Part shown: positions 10,087 to 18,971 of the stretch, piece by piece
Position numbering within the stretch: the first letter of the stretch is position 1
How the letters are laid out: each line of letters opens with the position of its first letter
Origin: Myxococcales bacterium
GTDB taxonomy: Bacteria > Myxococcota_A > Polyangia > Haliangiales > Haliangiaceae
Reading direction: 5' to 3'
NCBI GenBank assembly: GCA_024222395.1
Contig: JAAEPE010000821.1
Span: forward strand, 1 to 56,640
Length of the DNA stretch: 56,640 bases
The notes under the pieces: generated by a model
What the model saw: only the letters and a program-made list of their open reading frames with translations
Told to the model about the DNA's origin: nothing
The model's database searches: none
Made by a program: the position numbers and the translations under genes

Positions 10087-10248
10087 CTAGACCGTCGAGC
10101 GAAAAGAATGACCGAGGATGGTGAGTTCTGATTTTTCGAGTGCAAGGCGCGAATGAGGATTCTTCCGGGGCAAATAGCGAAATGAGTAACGCTGCAATCG
10201 GGAAAGCAGGACCATCAGACCGATCATTGTTTACGCTCGGCGGTCTAG
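10087..10248 (+). mobile_element. 162-bp MITE-like element, copy A
   Basis: This is a short non-autonomous insertion with near-identical copies at 39458 and 50272. It is bounded by CTAG on both sides and has imperfect terminal inverted repeats: the left end reads ACCGTCGAGCGAAAA, and the right end read inward is ACCGCCGAGCGTAAA. The repeat matches at about 20 of 25 positions. It has no coding capacity for a transposase. The flanking CTAG is probably a duplicated 4-bp target. It interrupts the 3' part of the pseudogene at 9031, whose frame it enters and ends after MTEDGEF. Confidence 0.8.
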
Positions 10249-10287
10249 ACCACGTGCCTGGCTCCTTGGACAGCTACCCCCAGCTAC

Positions 10288-11112
10288 TCAGAAGTCGGCT
10301 CGTACCTTCTCCTGCCCAATTTCCCTCTCGCATAGGTAGGCCCTGTCACGGTCAATCAGGGCAGCAACTCCAAGCAAATCAGTGGAGAGATCAGCGTCGG
10401 CGAAGCCAAAGCGTCCATCCCCAACGGGGTGGACGATGGCTGGCGGCCACACATCGATACCAAGAGTTAGCGCGAGCACGTGCACCTGCACACCCTCGTC
10501 GATCCCGAGAAGAAGACCGAGAAGAAGACCAAGAACCGGCGTTTCAACCTGAACGCCCGTCCCGCCGGATGTAAGAGAAACACCAAGCAGCCCGCGATAG
10601 TCCTTGCCAACACCACTACCATCGAGCGTCCACGTCAAACCGCACTCGCGCAGCATCGCGTCCACGAAGGTATTGCTATTGGGCCCAGGCCACGCCCGGT
10701 ACAGTTCGCGATCGCGATACACTGGGCCGCGCTCCTCAATGCAGGTGGAGAATCGCTGGGCACCACTGCCGCGCCATTCCTTGACAAGTTCGGCGGGACC
10801 GCCGCCAACTCCGGAATTCCACGGCATGAAGTTGCGATGCACATGCCCCCATGACTTACCGCCCTGGTCCGCATCTTGCCAAACCTCCCAGCGCACCAGT
10901 TCGCGCCTATTTCTGGTGGCTAGCCAGTAGTGCTGTGCAGCCCAACCAAGAGGAGAGGGCAAAGGAGCGCGCATAAGACGCACGATGGGCCCGGGCCCAT
11001 TATTCGTCGTCGGCGGCGGTGATGCGAGATGCCCTACTAGGCAAAGCACAAACCAGCCGAGCGCTGCGCGGAGAACGGCCCGGCGGTGAGCTACGCGTTT
11101 CGGACCACCCAC
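10288..11112 (-). CDS. DUF3750-family protein
   Basis: The 274-residue product carries the WPGPNSNTFVDAMLRECGL motif characteristic of DUF3750 proteins, with an N-terminal hydrophobic segment (about residues 14-32) that may be a membrane anchor or uncleaved signal. Before the motif are WEVWQDADQGGKSWGHVHR and a Cys-containing CIEERGPVYRDRELYR stretch. Function of the family is unknown. It follows the ion-channel gene on the same strand with a 6-bp gap, so the two are probably co-transcribed, channel first. The downstream end lies 39 bp from MITE copy A. Confidence 0.75.
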   Translation of the reverse strand: MGGPKRVAHRRAVLRAALGWFVLCLVGHLASPPPTTNNGPGPIVRLMRAPLPSPLGWAAQHYWLATRNRRELVRWEVWQDADQGGKSWGHVHRNFMPWNSGVGGGPAELVKEWRGSGAQRFSTCIEERGPVYRDRELYRAWPGPNSNTFVDAMLRECGLTWTLDGSGVGKDYRGLLGVSLTSGGTGVQVETPVLGLLLGLLLGIDEGVQVHVLALTLGIDVWPPAIVHPVGDGRFGFADADLSTDLLGVAALIDRDRAYLCEREIGQEKVRADF

Positions 11113-11118
11113 AGGCCT

Positions 11119-12015
11119 CTAGCTCGACTCTCCTTCTCGCTGCATCCGTCTGTGCAGAGCTCCGATAGCTTTCTGCACGTCGCCAAGCTCTTCTTCTAGA
11201 GTCTTGAGATCGTCGAGAGAGCTAGACGCGTGCCCCTCACGCGCGGCCGCTGCGCGCTCTTCCGCCTCGGCCTCCGCGTGTGCCTCATCCATTCCGTTCA
11301 TGATGACGCCGATGAAGAGATTGAGAAAGACCATCGTTCCCACCAACACGAAGCTCACGAAGAAGAGGGCCGCCATCACCGGATTGGCTTCCGGGCTGGT
11401 GCACGGCATACTGGCGTCGTAGCCATAGGCATCACATCCGTACATGTTGATGTACATGATGTCGGTCCAGTCCTCGAGGGTCACAACTCGAAACAAGCTG
11501 AGCATGGACATCTGCAGATTCTCGAAGTGAACCGGATCGTTGCCAGCAAAGAGAAAGACTGCGGCGACCGCGTAGATGTAGAAGAGCAAGAGCAGGAGCA
11601 CGCTCACATAGCCCATGGAGGGAATGGACTTGAGCAGAGCGCCGACCAACACTTGTAGTTTGGGCAGGGCGCGAACGAGTTTGAGAACACGCAAGAGGCG
11701 CAAGAGGCGCAGGACCGTGACTGCATTGCCAGCGAAAGGTAGGAAGGCCGCTGCCACGATGATGAAGTCAAAGATGTTCCATGCGTCCCCGAAGTAGCGC
11801 CAGGGTTTTTTGCCCTCGGCCCCCATCTTGACCACGATTTCCAAGACGAAAATCCAAAGCACGAGCTGGTCGAGAATTGCCAACGTACTGTGGTGTCTCT
11901 CGACAACCCCCGGATACGTCTCCAGTCCTACGAGCACCCCGGCAATCACGATGACGACGGTTACAGAATTTACGAACCACGAGGCCTCGGCGATGTTCCT
12001 GAGTTGTTTCTGCAT
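11119..12015 (-). CDS. voltage-gated ion channel, NaChBac-type single-domain
   Basis: The product is a six-helix cation channel of the bacterial ion_trans family that would work as a tetramer in the cytoplasmic membrane. S1-S3 lie in residues 12-95. S4 has a run of spaced arginines (VLRLLRLLRVLKLVRALPK) acting as voltage sensor. The selectivity filter near residues 179-185 reads TLEDWTD, compared with TLESWAS in NaChBac. A longer than usual turret after the filter holds two cysteines (GCDAYGYDASMPC). S6 (FLNLFIGVIMNGMDEA) runs into an acidic coiled-coil C-terminus typical of these channels. The acidic filter suggests Ca2+ rather than Na+ preference (inference). It is followed at 6 bp by the DUF3750 gene. 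Confidence 0.9.
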   Translation of the reverse strand: MQKQLRNIAEASWFVNSVTVVIVIAGVLVGLETYPGVVERHHSTLAILDQLVLWIFVLEIVVKMGAEGKKPWRYFGDAWNIFDFIIVAAAFLPFAGNAVTVLRLLRLLRVLKLVRALPKLQVLVGALLKSIPSMGYVSVLLLLLFYIYAVAAVFLFAGNDPVHFENLQMSMLSLFRVVTLEDWTDIMYINMYGCDAYGYDASMPCTSPEANPVMAALFFVSFVLVGTMVFLNLFIGVIMNGMDEAHAEAEAEERAAAAREGHASSSLDDLKTLEEELGDVQKAIGALHRRMQREGESS

Positions 12016-12190
12016 GATGTGAATGCGGAGTTATACACGCCGCCGCAATTCCGCACGTGCCCAAGCGTCCGGCGTTTGCTCAGATGGGGTCGGAAGCCCC
12101 TCGGCTGCCGGAGGAAGAATCTCTCGCCCACGCAACTTGAGAGTCGCAACGCCGATATGACCGACGAACCTCACGTCACAAGGACTCTCT

Positions 12191-13318
12191 ATGAAAACAC
12201 CATGGCTTAATGCACCCCTCCTTGCTCTTGTCTCAGCCTCCCTCATTGCCTGCGAATCGCCCAATCCCGAGTTCTGCGAAACCAACGAGCAGTGCGGCAC
12301 GGCTGCATCCTGCGACGTATCGGCCAACGAATGCCGCACCGAGGCAGGACCGGACGCCGGCGAGGAAACTGAAGTCGTGCCGGCCGATCCCGGCGAGAGC
12401 TGTGATGCTGGGCGGCAGTGCATCAAGACCGCCCCAAATGGCTGGATTGGCCCGGTCGCCAAAGCCGAGGCTGCCGCTGGCAACGACCTTGCTGGCTGTG
12501 CTGGCGACTTCGATGAAGAGGTAGGCCTCTTCGGCTCGGAGATCGCCCTGAGCGGCTCGTGCGATTGCGAATGCGATAGCCCGACGTCACTCACCTGCGG
12601 CAACGGGTTCGTGACAGAATGGACATCCCCCAGCGAAGGAGCGTGTGAACAGAATGTCTGCGATGTTCTTGGTGGGTCGTGCACAGAGACCTATCAGACC
12701 CTCTTCCCGGGCGTTTGCACACGCATCCTCTCAAACATGAAGGATGGGAACTTTCTCCGAGCCCGGCTTGGCAAGATCCTCCGAGGCACTTGTGAAACCC
12801 CAGAGGTCGCGGGAAACCTGAGCAGCAACTTCGAGAACCAAACAATACTCTGCGAGGCCAAACTCGTCTCGGCTGGCTGCGAGGAAGACGAACTCTGCGC
12901 CCCTGCTGGCCCCGAGGGTTTTGGCGAGGGACTCTGCATTGTGCGAGAGGGCGAGCACGACTGCCCCGCCGACTTCGGCTACACAGAGAAGACCCTGCTA
13001 TTCACAGGGCTCGATGACAATCGGGCGTGCGATGTCGGGAGCTGCGAATGCGAGGCGCCCACCGGCACATGTGGAGGCAAGATTGAACTCCACAAGGGAG
13101 GCGCAGACGAGGAAACCTGCTTCGCCCCCCTCGCCACACTGGAGCAATCCTCGAGCGCCTTTGGCGACGACAATATGTGTCAAGCCTTGCCGGCTCTAGC
13201 CACAACAGTCAGATACGTCCCCGACACGAACGCTCACTCTTGCCAACCCGCAGGCAGCGCAGAGGTCGCTGGCAGCGCCGTAGGCACCGGAGCCACCACC
13301 ATCTGCTGCATGCCCTAG
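12191..13318 (+). CDS. Cys-rich secreted lipoprotein, function unknown
   Basis: The 375-residue product begins with a lipoprotein signal (LVSASLIAC, Cys21) and a CETNEQCGTAASCDVSANEC segment of the kind common at the N-terminus of myxobacterial surface proteins, followed by a Gly/Glu/Pro linker. About 30 cysteines are spread over the rest, many in pairs (CDCECDSP, CECEAPTGTCG), so extensive disulfide bonding outside the cytoplasm is likely. No enzyme domain was recognised. A good ribosome site (aagga) lies 7 bases before the ATG. It diverges from the ion-channel gene, sharing a 175-bp upstream region. Confidence 0.75.
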   Translation: MKTPWLNAPLLALVSASLIACESPNPEFCETNEQCGTAASCDVSANECRTEAGPDAGEETEVVPADPGESCDAGRQCIKTAPNGWIGPVAKAEAAAGNDLAGCAGDFDEEVGLFGSEIALSGSCDCECDSPTSLTCGNGFVTEWTSPSEGACEQNVCDVLGGSCTETYQTLFPGVCTRILSNMKDGNFLRARLGKILRGTCETPEVAGNLSSNFENQTILCEAKLVSAGCEEDELCAPAGPEGFGEGLCIVREGEHDCPADFGYTEKTLLFTGLDDNRACDVGSCECEAPTGTCGGKIELHKGGADEETCFAPLATLEQSSSAFGDDNMCQALPALATTVRYVPDTNAHSCQPAGSAEVAGSAVGTGATTICCMP

Positions 13319-13396
13319 AAATCACGGAGAAAGCGAGCAGGAGTCCTGGTACGACCGACCCTATGTATAGCCAATTTGGACCGGGCTAGCGTTTGA

Positions 13397-13429
13397 AGGC
13401 CGAGAGCAGCTGTGTTCTGCTTTCGGCCT
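13397..13429 (+). promoter_or_regulatory. strong hairpin just upstream of tviB
   Basis: A 13-bp stem (AGGCCGAGAGCAG with CTGCTTTCGGCCT, one G-T wobble) closes a 7-base loop. It sits between the lipoprotein gene ending at 13318 and the tviB ATG at 13455. There is no T-run after it, so an ordinary intrinsic terminator is doubtful; it could be a terminator of weak type or a leader structure of tviB. Confidence 0.45.
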
Positions 13430-13454
13430 CGTGGCAGACTCGCAAGGAGAAACA

Positions 13455-14717
13455 ATGGTGGTCATCGGTCTCGGTTACGTGGGGCTGCCTGTAGCGATCG
13501 CCATGGCCAAGAAGTACGACTGCATCGGCTTCGATATCAATCAGAGCCGCATTGACGAGCTGCGAGCCGGCCACGACCGCACCAATGAGGTCGAAGACGC
13601 AGACCTACAAGCGTCGAACATGACGTTCACCAACAAGATCGAAGACATCAAAGGTCGAAGCTTCTATATCGTCGCCGTCCCGACCCCCATCGACATCGAC
13701 AAACGCCCCGACCTAACGCCGGTCGAAGCAGCCTCCCGGACCGTTGCCAAGGCCCTTACCAAGGGCGCAGTCATCGTCTACGAATCCACTGTCTACCCGG
13801 GCGTCACCGAAGATGTCTGTGGTCCAATCCTCGAAGCAGGCTCTGGCCTCAAGTGCGGCGAAGACATCTTCCTTGGCTACTCACCAGAGCGAATCAACCC
13901 GGGCGACAAAGTTCATACGTTCGAGACAATCATCAAAGTCGTCGCCGGACAGGACGATGCCACGCTTGAGCGCGTCGCCAAGGTATACGAATCAGTCGTC
14001 GACGCTGGCGTTCACAGAGCGGCCACCATCAAGGTTGCCGAGGCCGCCAAGGTCATCGAGAACACTCAACGCGACGTAAACATCGCCTTGATGAACGAGC
14101 TTGCCCTCATATTCGACCTCGTTGGCATCCGCACCAAGGATGTACTCGAAGCTGCAGGCACGAAATGGAACTTCCTCAAATTTGGCCCCGGTCTTGTCGG
14201 CGGTCACTGCATCGGTGTCGACCCTTACTACCTAACAGCCAAGGCCGAGCAACTCGGCTACCAGCCGCAAGTGATTCTCTCCGGCCGCAGCATCAACAAT
14301 GGCGTTGGCGCGTACGTCGCGCAGCGAACCATGAAAATGATGTCGAAGAGCGACGTCCCACTTCGGCGCGCTCGGGTCGGCATCCTCGGCCTAACGTTCA
14401 AAGAGAACGTGCCAGATCTTCGAAACAGCCGCGTCCCAGACGTCGTCGCCGAGCTTAGAGAGTTCGGCATCAATCCACTCATTCACGACGCGATGGCCGA
14501 CAAAGATGAAGCCTTCGAGGAGTACGGCATCCGACTCTCCGAGTGGGCGGATATGGGAGAACTCGATGCTCTCATCCTCGCCGTCGGCCACGATGCCTAT
14601 CTCAAGGATGGGCCTACGGCGCTCAAAGAGCTTATGGCCAAGGGCGCCGTCTGTGTGGACGTGAAGTCGATGCTCGAGCCCAGCGACTTTGCAGACTACA
14701 ACTACTGGAGCCTCTAG
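13455..14717 (+). CDS. tviB: UDP-N-acetyl-D-glucosamine 6-dehydrogenase (TviB/WbpA type)
   Basis: This is a NAD-dependent nucleotide-sugar dehydrogenase that oxidises C6 of a UDP-N-acetylhexosamine to the uronic acid, a precursor for capsule or O-antigen. The Rossmann motif GLGYVGLPVA is at the N-terminus. SPERINPGDK and KVAEAAKVIENTQRDVNIAL are in the middle, and the catalytic-Cys block is GLVGGHCIGVDPYYL. The sequence follows Salmonella TviB closely throughout. A GTG at 13431 is in frame, but the ATG at 13455 has a good AAGGAG site 5 bases upstream and starts right at the Rossmann strand, so it was preferred. The next gene, tviC, completes the pathway pair. Confidence 0.9.
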   Translation: MVVIGLGYVGLPVAIAMAKKYDCIGFDINQSRIDELRAGHDRTNEVEDADLQASNMTFTNKIEDIKGRSFYIVAVPTPIDIDKRPDLTPVEAASRTVAKALTKGAVIVYESTVYPGVTEDVCGPILEAGSGLKCGEDIFLGYSPERINPGDKVHTFETIIKVVAGQDDATLERVAKVYESVVDAGVHRAATIKVAEAAKVIENTQRDVNIALMNELALIFDLVGIRTKDVLEAAGTKWNFLKFGPGLVGGHCIGVDPYYLTAKAEQLGYQPQVILSGRSINNGVGAYVAQRTMKMMSKSDVPLRRARVGILGLTFKENVPDLRNSRVPDVVAELREFGINPLIHDAMADKDEAFEEYGIRLSEWADMGELDALILAVGHDAYLKDGPTALKELMAKGAVCVDVKSMLEPSDFADYNYWSL

Positions 14718-14718
14718 C

Positions 14719-15747
14719 TTGAGCCGTTTCACCGACCTTAAAACCGAACTTGCCGGCGCTCCGAAGCGCTGGGTCGTCACTGGCGTTGCCGGCTTCATAG
14801 GCTCGGCGCTCTGCGAACAACTCCTAGGCCTCGGGCAAGAGGTCGTGGGCCTAGACAACTTCTCAACCGGGCATAGGCACAATCTAGACAAGGTTCGCGC
14901 CATCGTTGGTGAAGAAGCAGCTGCTCGCTTCACCTTCATCGAAGGCGATATCCGTAATCCAGAAGACTGTGCCAAGGCTTGCGACGCTACCGACTATGTT
15001 CTGCACCAAGCAGCGCTCGGGTCGGTTCCACGTTCCATCGGCGATCCACTAAGCTCGCACGACTCCAACGTCAACGGCTTTCTCAATATGCTCATCGCGG
15101 CTCGAGACGCCAAAGCGAAGCGCTTTGTCTACGCGAGCTCGAGTTCGGTCTACGGCGACCACCCAGATCTACCCAAGGTCGAAGCAAATATTGGCAAACA
15201 GCTCTCCCCCTACGCCATCACCAAGCGTGTCGACGAGCTCTACGCCGGCGTCTTTCAAGACAACTACGGCCTGCAAGTTATTGGCATGCGCTACTTCAAT
15301 GTGTTCGGGCGGCGGCAAGATCCCAAGGGCGCCTACGCCGCAGTGATTCCCCGATGGTTGGGTGCGCTTATCGACGGAGAGAAGTGCAAGGTCTTTGGCG
15401 ATGGCACAAACAGTCGCGACTTCTGCTACGTCGACAATGTCGTGCAAGCCAATTTGCTGGCAGCAACGACGCAGAGTGCCGAAGCCACAAACCAAGTTTA
15501 CAACGTGGGCTGCAACGGCAATACGGATCTCAAAGAACTCTACCAAGTGATTCGCGATGCCGTAGCAATGCGGCACCCGCAAGTTGCAGACTGGGAAGCC
15601 ATTTTTACCGACCCGCGAGCCGGAGATGTCGCCCACAGTCAGGCCGACGTTGCCAAGATCGAGCGCCTGCTCGGCTACGAATTCACTCACGACATCACTT
15701 CGGGGATGCGCGAGACCGCGGCCTGGTATCTCGACGAATTGTCCTAG
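14719..15747 (+). CDS. tviC: UDP-N-acetylglucosamine(uronate) 4-epimerase (TviC/WbpP type)
   Basis: This extended short-chain dehydrogenase interconverts gluco and galacto forms of UDP-N-acetylhexosamine or its uronate. It has the NAD motif VTGVAGFIGS, the active-site region YASSSSVYGDHP with SPYAITK (YxxxK), and the group-typical ALGSVPRSI and RYFNVFGRRQDPKGAYAAVI. The frame opens at 14689 inside tviB. The TTG at 14719, one base after the tviB stop with GGAG 8 bases before it, gives an N-terminus of normal length and was chosen. With tviB it forms a two-gene operon for UDP-GalNAcA. No glycosyltransferase or polymer export gene is nearby. Confidence 0.9.
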   Translation: MSRFTDLKTELAGAPKRWVVTGVAGFIGSALCEQLLGLGQEVVGLDNFSTGHRHNLDKVRAIVGEEAAARFTFIEGDIRNPEDCAKACDATDYVLHQAALGSVPRSIGDPLSSHDSNVNGFLNMLIAARDAKAKRFVYASSSSVYGDHPDLPKVEANIGKQLSPYAITKRVDELYAGVFQDNYGLQVIGMRYFNVFGRRQDPKGAYAAVIPRWLGALIDGEKCKVFGDGTNSRDFCYVDNVVQANLLAATTQSAEATNQVYNVGCNGNTDLKELYQVIRDAVAMRHPQVADWEAIFTDPRAGDVAHSQADVAKIERLLGYEFTHDITSGMRETAAWYLDELS

Positions 15748-15970
15748 AACAGTGATGCCGAGCGAGTTGACTCGACTGCTCTAGACGCTCGCGGCGCCAC
15801 GTGCCGATTCCACGGTCTGCCAACTACTTTGACATCACTGCCACGGTACTGGCTCTGTGAGCGTCGCTGCCTCGTGAACCAAGCTTCACATAGGTGGTGG
15901 AGTCAAGCTGTAGATAGCCCAATTGCGGGAACTTCCCGTCAGGCACGCCGTTTGCTGTGGCAGGCGGCAT

Positions 15971-17440
15971 ATGCCTCGACTAAAGCCTACATCACTCATT
16001 CTAACTCGCTCTCTCCTCGCTGTGCCCCTTTCCCTCGGATTGGTCGCCTGCGATTCCGGTTCGAATGGCGCGGCTCCCAGCACGGTCCAGCAGCGACTGC
16101 ACAGCACCCTACCCGGTCTCATCGAGTCGAGCGCAAGTGCCATGGCCTTTCTCGCGCATAGCGAGAATGCCAGCGGCCTTGGCGAGAGCCTCGATGGCAT
16201 TACCTCCGTTTTGGGGCTCTCCTATGAGGACGAACTAGAACCACTTCCAGCAGCTGATGGAGACGAAGACGAGCTCTCCGGGCAAGAAATTGCCGACCTA
16301 CTGGAAACTGAACTCTTCAATGACACCAACTATGAAGGCAATGGTGACTACCGAATCCCAGCGCAGCTTCTCTGCCCAGACATCGAAATCCTCGATGAGA
16401 CTAGTCCTGACGGTTTTGAAACCCAGGTTGACCAAGACTGCATCGACTCGGTAACGCAAGTCGAACCACGAATCCATGCGGAAGCGGCTGGCAACGGGTT
16501 GGATTTGAGTTTGCTAGTCGGCCCGCAAAGATCTGCGCCCCTCACTCTCGAACTTCGCGAGGATAGTGTCGCCATTGCAACAGATCTTTCCGAAGCAAAG
16601 GCAGCAGCCGAGCATCTTGCACGCGTTGCAGGCGAGGACTTTGAATTGCCCGAGGTCATGGAAGGTATCGCCGCTGCGAAACTGACCGTGCACGGTCCAG
16701 AATATGTCTCAGTCGCCCTTTCCATTCGAGAGAGCCTGAACATTGTGGCCAGCCTGCCCGGCACGGGCGCCCTGAGCTTCTCCAGCGAAACGGCCGACCC
16801 ACTCGTCGATGTTCGCATCAATGGCACCCAGCAAGAACTCAGCGCCCTTCTCGCTCTAGGACGCACCCGGTTTTCGATGCCGATGTCGGCCTTTGATGAA
16901 GAGTCCACTCTCAATGGCCTGCTCGCTATCGACTGGCAAGGTCTCTCGGCGGCCATGCTTCTCACAGAGGGTAGTGAGGGCGGAATCACGATCGACAATG
17001 TTGGACTTGGCGGCGGGCAATCCGCGATCAAGCTCGACGATACAACTCTCTTCTCCGTGGATCTAAATGCGGATGCAGGCCGTCACTTCAGCCTCACCAT
17101 TGCCCCCGGTATAGATGCTGCACTACCGAGCTTCCACTTCGGTCCGGGGTTCTCCCTCGAGCTAGGCGTCGACCTCACACCACTCGCCGATGCGGGTGAA
17201 GACGTCCCAGGCTACTTCCTGGGCGAGACCTACTCCTTCGAAGTCGAAAGCGGCGCGCAGCTCGTGGAAGGCCTCGATGAAGGCGGCATCATGGCGCAGG
17301 GTGGCTCAATTCGCCTCAGCTCCGGGGCGGGTACCGACGACATCGCAGTGCTCGAAGGACAGTGTCTCTTGGGCTCCGAGGTCGAAGACGGTGAGCATGA
17401 ACTGCTCGGCGCTCTCACCTCTGGCGCCTGCCCGCAGTAG
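15971..17440 (+). CDS. large secreted lipoprotein, function unknown
   Basis: The product has a lipoprotein signal (LLAVPLSLGLVAC, then DSGSNG) and about 460 further residues, acidic and Ser/Gly-rich, predicted mostly beta-strand, with no recognised domain. Only a few cysteines are present (LLCPDIEIL, DQDCIDS, GQCLLGS, GACPQ), unlike the Cys-rich lipoprotein at 12191. The ATG at 15971 is chosen because it begins 16 codons after the first ATG and leads straight into the signal peptide. The 220 bp before it hold no gene. Confidence 0.65.
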   Translation: MPRLKPTSLILTRSLLAVPLSLGLVACDSGSNGAAPSTVQQRLHSTLPGLIESSASAMAFLAHSENASGLGESLDGITSVLGLSYEDELEPLPAADGDEDELSGQEIADLLETELFNDTNYEGNGDYRIPAQLLCPDIEILDETSPDGFETQVDQDCIDSVTQVEPRIHAEAAGNGLDLSLLVGPQRSAPLTLELREDSVAIATDLSEAKAAAEHLARVAGEDFELPEVMEGIAAAKLTVHGPEYVSVALSIRESLNIVASLPGTGALSFSSETADPLVDVRINGTQQELSALLALGRTRFSMPMSAFDEESTLNGLLAIDWQGLSAAMLLTEGSEGGITIDNVGLGGGQSAIKLDDTTLFSVDLNADAGRHFSLTIAPGIDAALPSFHFGPGFSLELGVDLTPLADAGEDVPGYFLGETYSFEVESGAQLVEGLDEGGIMAQGGSIRLSSGAGTDDIAVLEGQCLLGSEVEDGEHELLGALTSGACPQ

Positions 17441-17550
17441 CGCTCTCGCTGCCAAAGCCGCCGCCGCTGTCTTCCCACAGCGACGCGGTATAGGAGGCGT
17501 CTGGTGGTGCCAGTGGTAGGAGGGGACCTAGCAAGTGCTAGGCTGGTCCT

Positions 17551-18237
17551 ATGTCCACGCTTAGCAGAAAGACCCTATTCGTCTCGGGAGCCAGTCGCGG
17601 AATTGGCAAAGCCATCGCATTGCGTGCCGCCCGAGATGGCGCGAATGTGGTGATTGCGGCCAAGACCGCAGAGCCTCATCCCAAACTGCCAGGCGCGGTT
17701 TACAGCGCAGCCGAGGAAGTCGAAGCGGCGGGTGGCAAGGCCCTTCCCTGCATTGTCGACATTCGATTCGAGGATCAAGTTAAGGCGGGGGTCGAAAAGG
17801 CCGCCCAAACATTTGGCGGCATCGACATCTTGGTGAATAACGCTAGTGCAATTTCGCTCACCAGCACGCTGCACACACCCATGAAGCGCTTCGACCTCAT
17901 GCACGAGGTTAATACCCGCGGCACCTTTATGTGCTCACAAGTCTGCTATGCCTCATCTACCAAAGGCAGACAATCCGCACATCCTGAATCTCTCGCCTCC
18001 TCTCAATATGGAGACCCGATGGTTCGCACCACACGTCGCCTACACCATGGCAAAATTCGGAATGAGCATGTGCGTGTTGGGAATGGCAGGTGAGTTCAAG
18101 GACAAGGGCGTGGCGGTAAATGCACTCTGGCCAAAGACTGCGATCGATACCGCAGCAATTCGTATGATTCTCGGTCCTCAGAGTTCCAAGGGCGCGCGCA
18201 AACCCGAAATCATGGCGGACGCAGCGCATTGGATCTT
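17551..18237 (+). pseudogene. HSDL2-like short-chain dehydrogenase, frameshifted and truncated
   Basis: The start resembles the dehydrogenase part of HSDL2-type enzymes very closely: GASRGIGKAIALRAARDGAN, then GGIDILVNNASAISLTSTL. An apparent extra T near 17947 shifts the frame from the first to the second reading frame. The protein then continues as HILNLSPPLNMETRW, AYTMAKFGMSMCVLGMAGEF (active-site YxxxK as YTMAK) and VNALWPKTAIDTAA. At about 18238 homology stops in MADAAHWIFS and joins directly to a transposase fragment. The product would be a non-functional oxidoreductase of lipid type. Confidence 0.8.
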
Positions 18238-18971
18238 CAGCCAATATCGATGCAGCCAAGGGCGCGAAGGAGATCTGTGATCGGATCATCACAAAACTCC
18301 GAAGTGTCTGGCCGAATACGCACATCATCGTCCGTGCAGACAGCGGCTTTTACAGAGACGAGCTGCTTTGCTGGTGTGAGGGCACCAATGGCGTGGATTA
18401 TGTAATCGGCCTGGCGAAGAATCCGCGACTCAAATCCATGCTTGCAAAGCCCGCCGAGCGGGCTCGCCGTGAGCATTTGCGAGCCGGCGATGCGTCACGA
18501 GCATTCAAAGAGATTCGTCATCGGACACAAAAGACATGGAGTTGCACGCGCCGAGTGATCAGCAAAGCCGAGCATCTATCGAAAGGAGCGAACCCTCGTT
18601 TTGTCGTGACCTCACTCTCATCCCAGGGAATTTGAGAAACGCTACGTCTACGAAGAGTTCTACTGTACTCGCGGAGAGATGGATAATCGCATCAAGCATG
18701 TACAGCTCGATCTATTTGGAGACCGAGCGAGCTGTCACACATTTCGCTGCAATGCTCTTAGGCTCTGGTTTTCGATGGCGGCTCAAGTCTTGACGGCCAC
18801 CATTCGCAACGTCGGCCTAGTAGAGACTAAAGTGGCTCGCACCCCGGACGGCACATTGCGCAACAATCTCTTCAAAGTCGGGGCGATCGTTTCGATGGAA
18901 CGACGTTTCCTCGTTCCTATCCGTTGCCGGTGGTGGCGATACCGAGAGAGCACATATCTCCCGGTATAACT
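18238..18971 (+). mobile_element. IS1380-type transposase remnant
   Basis: Translation gives a DDE transposase fragment of the IS1380 type: VRADSGFYRDELLCWCEG, VDYVIGLAKNPRL, ISKAEHLSKGANPRFVVTSL, then after a frameshift near 18633, RGEMDNRIKHVQLDLFGDRA and ALRLWF. The N-terminal part of the protein (roughly the first 180 residues) is missing, the C-terminal end runs into the aldo/keto reductase remnant, and no terminal inverted repeats were seen. It is fused in place to the broken dehydrogenase at 17551, so it marks a recombination or deletion scar and not a mobile copy. Confidence 0.8.

Noticed and set aside
10140..10574. Plus-strand open frame crossing MITE copy A and running antisense to DUF3750
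   Set aside because: Arg/Gln/Pro-rich product with no domain, starts inside the mobile element and overlaps a convincing gene on the other strand.
17527..17543. CCTAGCAAGTGCTAGG palindrome just before the dehydrogenase pseudogene
   Set aside because: Only a 6-7 bp stem next to a broken gene and no further support for a regulatory role.
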